The notes under the pieces are model-generated. The model had not been told where the DNA came from. It worked only from the letters and a program-made list of their open reading frames with translations, and made no database searches. A DNA stretch of 64,000 nt from Acheta domesticus (lineage: Eukaryota > Arthropoda > Insecta > Orthoptera > Gryllidae): NCBI GenBank assembly GCA_031308135.1, contig JAHLJT010000631.1, positions 212,210,731-212,274,730 of the forward strand, written 5' to 3'. A program made the translations under genes and the position numbers. This document shows, in pieces, positions 57,080 to 64,000 of this stretch (positions are counted from its first letter, which is position 1; each line of letters starts with the position of its first letter).

Positions 57080-58022
57080 TGTGCCAACAGCCGTTCCCGT
57101 GTTCGCGCTTTCCGTGTTGGCGGTTCTCGTTTTGGTGGTTCCCGTGTTGGTGGTTTCCGAAGTGGCCATTCCCATCTTGGCTATTTCCGACCTGACAGCT
57201 CCCGTCTTAGCTGTTTCCGACTTGGCGGTTCCCGACTTGGTGGTTCCCGTTTAGGGTATTACGAATTGGCGTTTCCCGGTGTGCGGTTCCTGTCTTGGCT
57301 GTTCTCGACTTGACGGTTCCCGTCTTGGCGATTCCTGACTTGGCGGTTTCCGTCTTGACTGTTGTGAATTGGCGGCTCCCGTCTGGGCTGTTCTCGACTT
57401 GGCGGTTCCAGTCTTGGCGATTCCCCTCTTCTCTGATCCCACTTGGCGGTTCCCGTCTCGACTGTTCCCGACTTGGCGGTTCCCGTCTTGCCGGTTCCCG
57501 CCTTGGCTGTTCCCGACTTGGCTATTCCCGTCTTGGCGGTGCCGTCTTGGCAGATCCAAACTTGGCGGTTTCCGTCTTGGTTGACCCTGACTTAGCGGTT
57601 CCCGTCTTTGCTGTTCCTGACTTTGCGGTTCCCTTCTTGGCTGATCCCCACTTTGCGGTTCCCGTCTTGACTGTTCCCGTCTTGGCTGCTCTCGATTTTT
57701 CCGTTCCCGTCTGGGCGGTTCCCATGTTGCCGGTTCTTGTCTCTGCGGTTCCCAACTTGGCGGTTCCCGTCTTGGCTGATCCTGACTTGGCGGTTCTTGT
57801 CTTCGCTGATCCCGACTTGGCGAATCTCGTCTTGGCTGTTCCCGACTTGGTGGTTCCCATCTTGGCTGATCCCGCCTCTGCGGTTCCTGTGTTGGCGGTT
57901 CCCGTCTTCGCATTTCCCGACTTGGCGGTTGCCGTGTTCACGCTTGCCAATTTGGCGGTTCCCGTGTGTGTGGTTCCCTCTTTGCGGTTGCCAACTTGGC
58001 TGTTCCCGACTTGGCGGTTGGT
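57080..58022. repeat. 15-bp minisatellite, roughly 60 copies
   Basis: The unit is near CTTGGCGGTTCCCGT, with a second common form CTTGGCTGATCCCGA often alternating to give a 30-bp higher-order period. The unit has no stop in any of six frames, so long frames open on both strands: LAVPV/LAVPD repeats (57295-58038, 247 codons) and WRFPS on plus, REPPS, GTAKT and GNRQD repeats on minus (up to 220 codons). Diverged copies stand at the edges, purer ones in the middle. A real protein is not excluded but the symmetry argues against it. Confidence 0.9.
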
Positions 58023-59837
58023 GAGGCAGCGAAATTAAACTTGAAATGATGTGCTGGGAGAGCTCTGATGTTGGGTGAGGTACATAAATTCTGGAAAGTT
58101 CTCTCGATCTCTGCAAACACAATGGATGCCTGTTATTAGAAGATTTGTATGAAAGAGTAAGTGAGCATTGAATGAAAAGTTAACCTTTACCTGTATTGGC
58201 GCGGGGAGCAATCGTTTAGCATTAATTTTTTTGGCAACATATGTTTAATTACTTTGAAGAGCTCCCTAAATGCCAGCTCCCTAAAAGCTTCGAAATGCCA
58301 TAAATTACATTGTGTGATTGTTTAACGCAATTTTCGTATTTCATCTCTTTTCTGTGTAATAGAAACATGTACACGTGCTTAACTTTTCGAAACCAGGAAA
58401 GAATAAGTGATTGCTGCAGTCATATAGGCCTGTCAGCCTCTTAAAGCAGCAAAGCGGGCTTAACCCCAATACTAGCAAGTAAATTGGAGTAAACAACGCC
58501 AAAAGCGCGCCGAACGTCTATCTTTCCTGTTCTTGTTTCATTTTATGTCACAAATCAGCCATAGATGTTCGAATGGATAGGAATGGCTACAAAGCAGGGA
58601 AGTGTGGCGGCATTGCACCCCGCGGCCACACGGAACTGCTGCAAAGCTCGAATGCATCGGGCAGTTAAGATTGGGAATCGAGTACGAGTCATCGGAGTTC
58701 CACCCGCCTCTCAAGACATTACGTCACTACGCTACGCTATTGAATAGTAATCACGGCAACTGGAATTACTACGCTTACCCTGACTGAATTGTTTCACATC
58801 TTCTGGAGGACGAGATCTCACTTTTATTTTTGGATTTTAGAAATAAATTGTTGTTCGAATTTGAAGTTATCAAATTCTTTTTTAGTATACAGCACCTTCT
58901 GTTCCCCAAAATCTAGAATGTAAAATTATAGTACCCTCTGAACAAAGACAACAAAAGTAGATTTCTGCTTTGAAGCAAGAAAAGTTAATGGTTATAGTAT
59001 GGATGGAAATGTCAATAGTAGATTACAAGGTTCCGCCCATCTTCGTAATTCACAATTCACACGTCTAAATGTTATCCGGTCATTCCCAGATGTTTCACGT
59101 GTTGTAAACGTATGTAGATTTTCCAAATTTTTGCAATAATACCGGCTAAAGAACATAGCTCTTAATATATAAGTCATTTACTTGGATTGCCTGAACGTGT
59201 TATACAAACACAGCATAATGTGTATGAGCCACTAAATTTTTGTGAATCTTCAAGACTTAATTTGTGTAAAAGCTAAGCCCAAATATTACGTACGTCACCA
59301 AATCGACCGATTTCTGCTGCCACCAGGGTTATCAAGTCGTTTCCACAGTGGAATAATAGTCGTGTCCCAATTGCATCGCCAAAAAATGGCATCAAATCTG
59401 TATTTAAAACTTGTCAAGCAAAATGTATTGAAAATACGTTTCGTAAAAAATGTTCACATTAAAATTACTGGGGATAACAAGTAGTTTTTTAATCGCGTGA
59501 TGTGAATATTGAAATTCAACCATCAAAATTTGAATTTAGTTCAGGGAACTGCAAACATTTTTAAAAAATATGATAAAAATCCAGTATTTATTTATATTTT
59601 TAAATAACCATTTATTTATTACAATTATTACATTGAGAAAGTAATAGTTAAATTCTGGTTAACTTAGTGCTGAATGTTCCTCCACTCCGTGAAAAATTGG
59701 GAACAGTTTTTAGGACTGTGTTTATGAACCTTCTGAATTTTTTCCAATCGATTATTAATGTTTAATGTAGATAATATTTATCTCCATGATAATTAATACA
59801 GATTTCTAAAATAAATATTTGAAAAGCCGACAGTTTA
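58023..59837. other. Intergenic, no gene seen
   Basis: 58560-58760 is GC-richer with two short overlapping frames and no homology. The rest is AT-rich. Confidence 0.4.
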
Positions 59838-61640
59838 TAACTATTGGTGCTACAATAGTACATACTTTCCCGCGTTATTGGAAACAGCTATGTAGTACTG
59901 AAATGTTGCACTTTATGCGCTACTAACATCTTAGCTACCATTTGAAAACGTCCAATTCAACCAAGAAGCGAACAACTCACTGTTTCCATCGCAGTGTTGT
60001 CAGAACTATGTGAATTCTACAACTGCACAAAAATATAAAACAAAAGTTTTGTTAATCTGTACGGGAAAAAGAAGCCTGATAACCTGGACAATGTAGAAAT
60101 GCATTCCATAGGGCCATGATTAGAGAAGCGTATTCTAAAAGCATGCAACAAATACTCTACTCACTACAAATGATACAGCATTTGGTGCGAAAACTAAATA
60201 TTTTCATGCAAATATCAACATAAATTAGGTAATTACAACTCCTTTTCATACAGCTCTATCAGGTCACAATAATCATACGTAAGTCACAGATATTCGCGAG
60301 CGCAAAGTGAATTCCATTGTTGCAGACCCTGCATTGTCGCTACTGTGAGAGCTATTACTTTTTTTACTTTTTATTTCAAATTCAAAGAAATAATAAACAA
60401 AATAGCAAATTCTAATTTACGATGCATCCAGCTGTCCGAAGCGCAGTAAACTTACAGCGGGCTATTATGTTTGTTACAAAATTATAAAAACAAATACTCG
60501 TATTTTGAAACAAATAAGCATGACCTTATTTAAAGATGTAGTTTTGATAAATACATTTAATTGAAAAAATGTATTTTTAAACTTGTAGTTGTAAGAAAAC
60601 GACGAAAACGAAGCGCAGTCAATTCCGAGCGGGCTATTATGTTTGTCAGGAAATTATAGAAAAACTACTCATATTTTCAAAATATTCAACATGACCTTAT
60701 TTGAAGATCTGGTTTTGATGAGCAAATTACATTAAGAAAAACAAGTGTATCTTCACAAATGTAGTTGTAGAAAGACGACGATTTTTTAAAAAATTTTAAA
60801 CATTTTTGCAAAATTAGGCATTTCAACGAACATCACCATTCTCTTAAGCTTCCTTTACGCTATCTCAGGTTCCAATTTAATAAAAAACGTGCGGTTTTTC
60901 AGAAAAAAAAATGGTTTAAAGAAAATAAAAAATTGTCTATTTGACACAATTTTTCGAAAAAATACTTTTGTTTTTGAAAAATTGAAAATGACCTTATTTG
61001 AAGACCTATTTCTTACGAACACATTTCATTAAGAAAAAAATTGTATCTTCATAATTGTAGTTGTAGAAAGATGCCGAAAAAATTTTGAATTTTTTCAATT
61101 TTCGAAAAATTAGAGTGTTTAACCAATATGAGACCTACAACATTCCCTTAAATGACCGTCAGACTATCCAACCACAAAATTTAGTCTAAATTGTTGGCGC
61201 CATTTTTTTGAAAATTTTTAAAATGTCCCAGGAGCTTCATGTAAAGTACCCTCCAAAATTAAATTATCGGTTTCAAATTCGAGGGGCCGCGAGATCATTC
61301 AGATCGATCGGGGAGTATCAATTTTGGAGAAAATCGGCTGAACGGTTTAGTCGCTAGCGTTGTTCACAAACAGACAGACGGACGGACAGATGTTTTGCTT
61401 TCAATTGGTTTTTCTGTATCAAAGACCCACAAAATAGGGATTCTGGCTGCACCACTTGTTAGGAGATTTTTTTTTCTTAATTTAGAAACTGGATTTATCC
61501 ACTTTTCGTTACCAGGGCCCTGTAATAAGAGTTTTTCAGCCGAAAATACACAGTACATAACTTTCCCTATACTATACGTACGTATATTATAAACTGTGGT
61601 ATATACGTACGTATAGTATACGGGAAAGTAAAAATATATG
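59838..61640 (-). mobile_element. Family A, long 1.8-kb variant, inverted
   Basis: The left edge AACTATTGGTGCTACAATAG is the reverse of the family 3' end; the right edge is the AT-palindrome followed by GGGAAAGTAAAA. Between lie three related about 200-300 bp units (GTAGTTGTAG..AAGACG boxes near 60585, 60770 and 61065) and the AAATCGGCTGAACGGTTTAG / GACGGACGGACAGATGTTTT block. No ORF of note. Confidence 0.65.
61573..61622. repeat. Near-perfect 18-bp AT palindrome at family A end
   Basis: TACTATACGTACGTATAT and ATATACGTACGTATAGTA flank a loop of about a dozen bases, a strong cruciform/hairpin at the 5' end of the element. Confidence 0.8.
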
Positions 61641-62294
61641 GAAGGAGTCACTACTACACTAATAGCACAAAGGCTCGAAATTCGTTGGCACTTTTCATAA
61701 CCGATGAAAGAGCACGTGGGACCAAATGTTTAATACATTTCATTTGATTATAAAGCAGCAACTTAACGTCATCGCTAAGGTCATCATATTTACTTCGAAC
61801 CGTTTTCAAAAGAAAAAGGTAGCGATTTGATGTGTGTTGAAAAAAATTGCTTTTTTAATCCAATTTGTCGACGAATGTGTCTTACACCGTGGTTCTGGAC
61901 ATATTTTTATATAGAGACGAACATTTCTTACACCGTGGAACATCCCTACACCAAATGAAAAGTGTCTTACACCATATCCCTTACACACCTCTTCTTATGG
62001 TTGTTGGCGGGAAGCAAGAATGTGACGTATGATTTGTTTGTATGGTTATGAATTTGTTGTCTCCGTGACAATTGTGGTCTCCTTTGCTTAGAGGAAATAC
62101 AGACATAGGTTTGAAATACATTTGGAATTGATTCACGAAATTATATGAAATTAGATTTAAATTGTTTTGGCAATAGTAATGGTTGTTCTAATAATTTGTC
62201 TTAGAACACAGAAGTATTTGAATTCGTGGTTTATAATGTGAACAGTATTACTTGCAGTCGTTTTCAATATTTCCTTGAAATATTTTCTTTGCAG
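61641..62294. other. Upstream region of the 62.3-kb gene
   Basis: Contains a minor repeat of TGTCTTACACC (about 61880-61975). An acceptor (TTTTCTTTGCAG, ending 62294) just before the 5' UTR indicates an upstream non-coding exon of the next gene, not located. Confidence 0.4.
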
Positions 62295-62326
62295 TGTCGT
62301 TTCTGTGAAAAAGAAGTGATACAAAG

Positions 62327-62598
62327 ATGACGGGAATTATCAGTACAAATTTTAATGATATATTGGCAGATTTTGCAGGTGTTCAGTTACAGAAATCCTT
62401 GCCATCTTATGTTCAGATATTCCTTTCAAAAATACCTGAGGATGCAATATTTATTTACAAAGGCTCTGTTATGCAGGTAAATAATTTATTAAAGAGTTTA
62501 TTATGTTGTCAAAAATCCTTGTAAAATGTTAATTCCATTTTAATTCCAGGAGGCTGAGATAGGAAACACTCCAGACGTAGAGGCAGAAGTAAATAATG
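62327..62598 (+). CDS. First two coding exons of an unrecognised gene
   Basis: Exon A: 62327-62476, 50 codons from ATG in context AAAGATGAC, ending GCAG|GTAAAT. Exon B: 62550-62598, after TTAATTCCAG, adding 16 codons plus one base (EAEIGNTPDVEAEVNN) before GTAAGC. The predicted start is MTGIISTNFNDILADFAG, followed by LQKSLPSYVQIFL and PEDAIFIYKGSVMQ. A 5' UTR acceptor at 62294 supports a real spliced transcript. I do not recognise the family. The gene continues past the right edge through an intron carrying repeat R4. Confidence 0.55.
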
Positions 62599-64000
62599 GT
62601 AAGCTGTAAATACATTAAAATGAGTAACTTAGTTTGTGACCTCTCACCAAAGTGTATCATAGAAAATTGCAATCTTTTCACATTTTAATCAGTAATTTTC
62701 AAAAATTAACCATTCATTTAATTGAAATTTTTAACTTTTTGGGCATGTTTAATTTTTAATGAACAGAACTCAAATTAATGCATGCCTTACATCAATTTAA
62801 ATGGTGCATTGAAGACCTTGTAACCTTAATCCTTCACCTGACTCTCTTATAAAATCGTTTTGGGTTATTAGTGGTCATTTTATCTTTGTTTCTTTTTTCT
62901 TGTTTACATATTTGAAGAAAGTGTGGTGCTACACTTCTTGTAGTTCTTGATTTTCATAGTTTTTCAAATGAAGGGATCTCTTTAACACACTTTATAATTA
63001 CTATGATTCTAGTTCATCTGGGTTGCATAAGACTGATAAACTGTTGCTGTAGAAATGTTTGTCTCTGTTCAGCCAATAGAAGGTCCTGGGATGAGTTCCC
63101 ATGGGAGTCAAATCTTGTTTATTTATTTATTTATTTACGTCAAAAACAGTTAAAAACTGTGTGTGACGAACTATGGGGAGAAGTGAATTTTGTGCATGTT
63201 TTCATAATTCTGTGATCTCTATCCTAAACCATATTTTAGTCGAATTTTGAATACAGAAAAGAGAGGTGTGTTCTCTGTGATAGATCATTTTCTTTTCTTG
63301 AATTTACCTTTTAAGTTGCTGAATTTTAGATAAATAATTTTTTGTGTTAAATTTTGAAGTAATTAAAACAATACCTTTTGAACTAGAATTACATGACATT
63401 AAATAAAGAATCTGTGATTTATTTTGGTCATTTAAATCTGTCAATCTGTTGCAACAAAAACTTACAAATACAAGTGTGAATGTTAGTGTTAGAGACATAA
63501 CTAGGTAAAATTGCGTGCATGGCAAGCAAAGTTGGTAAGACCCTATTTGGTCTAAAAGTAGTGTACAATATAACAGTAAGACTTTAATGTTTGATAGTTT
63601 ATAAAAGTATCTGTTGTTGAAACATATTTATTCCAGCTTTTCCTACATTGAGTATTTCTGTAATTACAATTACATAATTCTAGTTTTTTCTCCCTGCATA
63701 TGATTAGAAAGTTTCTTGCCAGTACTGCATATCATAGATAAGCCACATCAGTGTTATAAGTTTTACCTAGGACTGCATTTAATAAATAATTAGAAATAAA
63801 AATAAAAACATTTTCGTCTCTTCTCATTACTGATAATAGATGGCTGTAGCTCATTGCATAATGACAGTCATGACACAGCTTCATTATGGTATAGGTGTTT
63901 GACCAATCGCATAGAAATTTACAGTTGAGGTGGAATCAGTTATTAGTCATCATTCTGTTAAATGTTTCATTGGATTGTGTATATTACTGTACCAAGACAA
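62599..64000 (+). other. Presumed intron of the 62.3-kb gene, no further exon seen
   Basis: AT-rich sequence without a convincing phase-1 exon. An acceptor near 63636 is followed by only 13 open codons and was not accepted. Confidence 0.4.
63112..63183 (+). repeat. Dispersed repeat R4, copy 3
   Basis: (TTTA)n then CGTCAAAAACAGTTAAAAAC and TGTGTGTGACGAACTATGGG, the cleanest copy, with CAGTTAAAAACTG forming a short palindrome. Confidence 0.65.

Noticed and set aside
57251..58122. Long ORFs of pentapeptide-like repeats on both strands
   Set aside because: The 15-bp unit lacks stops in every frame, so ORF length carries no coding evidence; treated as minisatellite.
63601..63690. Possible third exon of the right-edge gene
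   Set aside because: Acceptor TTTATTCCAG is plausible but only 13 open codons follow before TAA; no supporting similarity.

Overview
The window is eukaryotic and reads as insect nuclear DNA. It is AT-rich, has spliceosomal introns (GT..AG) and host genes with clear animal orthology (LIN-9, NAXE, SAC3D1). It is crowded with insect-type mobile elements: a Ty3/Gypsy-like LTR element, a Jockey-like LINE, a PHD-finger LINE, Tc1/mariner, a Helitron fragment, hAT-like and THAP-like remnants, many inverted-repeat elements and TA microsatellites. The species was not determined; the TE load and long intergenic tracts suggest a large-genome, perhaps hemimetabolous, insect.

Layout. 1-4711: LTR retrotransposon on the minus strand, running off the left edge, with degenerate gag and protease and no reverse transcriptase. 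4.7-20.9 kb: gene-poor, with inverted-repeat elements (5.85-6.67, 8.125-8.73, 8.8-10.74 and 14.4-16.3 kb), a dead Tc1 transposase (12.46-13.28) and a hAT/ZMYM-like remnant (19.94-20.57). 20.96-25.64: a full-length but mutated Jockey-like LINE with target-site duplication, intact ORF1 and broken ORF2. 25.6-29.4: a THAP-like remnant and repeats.

29.4-41.5 kb is the gene island. On the plus strand are three uninterrupted ORFs in a row: a LIN-9 homologue (DREAM/MuvB subunit), 191 bp later NAXE (NAD(P)HX epimerase), then an unrecognised small membrane protein. Converging from the minus strand is a complete seven-exon SAC3D1 homologue (357 aa), whose exons I assembled by hand; all splice junctions keep frame. 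Two of its introns carry TE sequence.

41.5-62 kb is again TE territory: a Helitron helicase 3' end, TA microsatellites, short inverted-repeat elements, a Tc1 transposon sitting in a TA repeat, a PHD-finger LINE with most of its RT missing, a solo-LTR-like block, a LINE RT scrap, and a ~950 bp 15-bp minisatellite (57.08-58.02 kb). A plus-strand gene of unknown family starts at 62.3 kb and runs off the right edge.

The most abundant dispersed family (called family A here) has about ten copies or fragments, in both orientations, sharing an AT-palindromic 5' end and a TAGCACCACTAGTTA-like 3' end. I cannot assign it to a known superfamily. No CRISPR, rRNA, tRNA or endogenous viral element was recognised.
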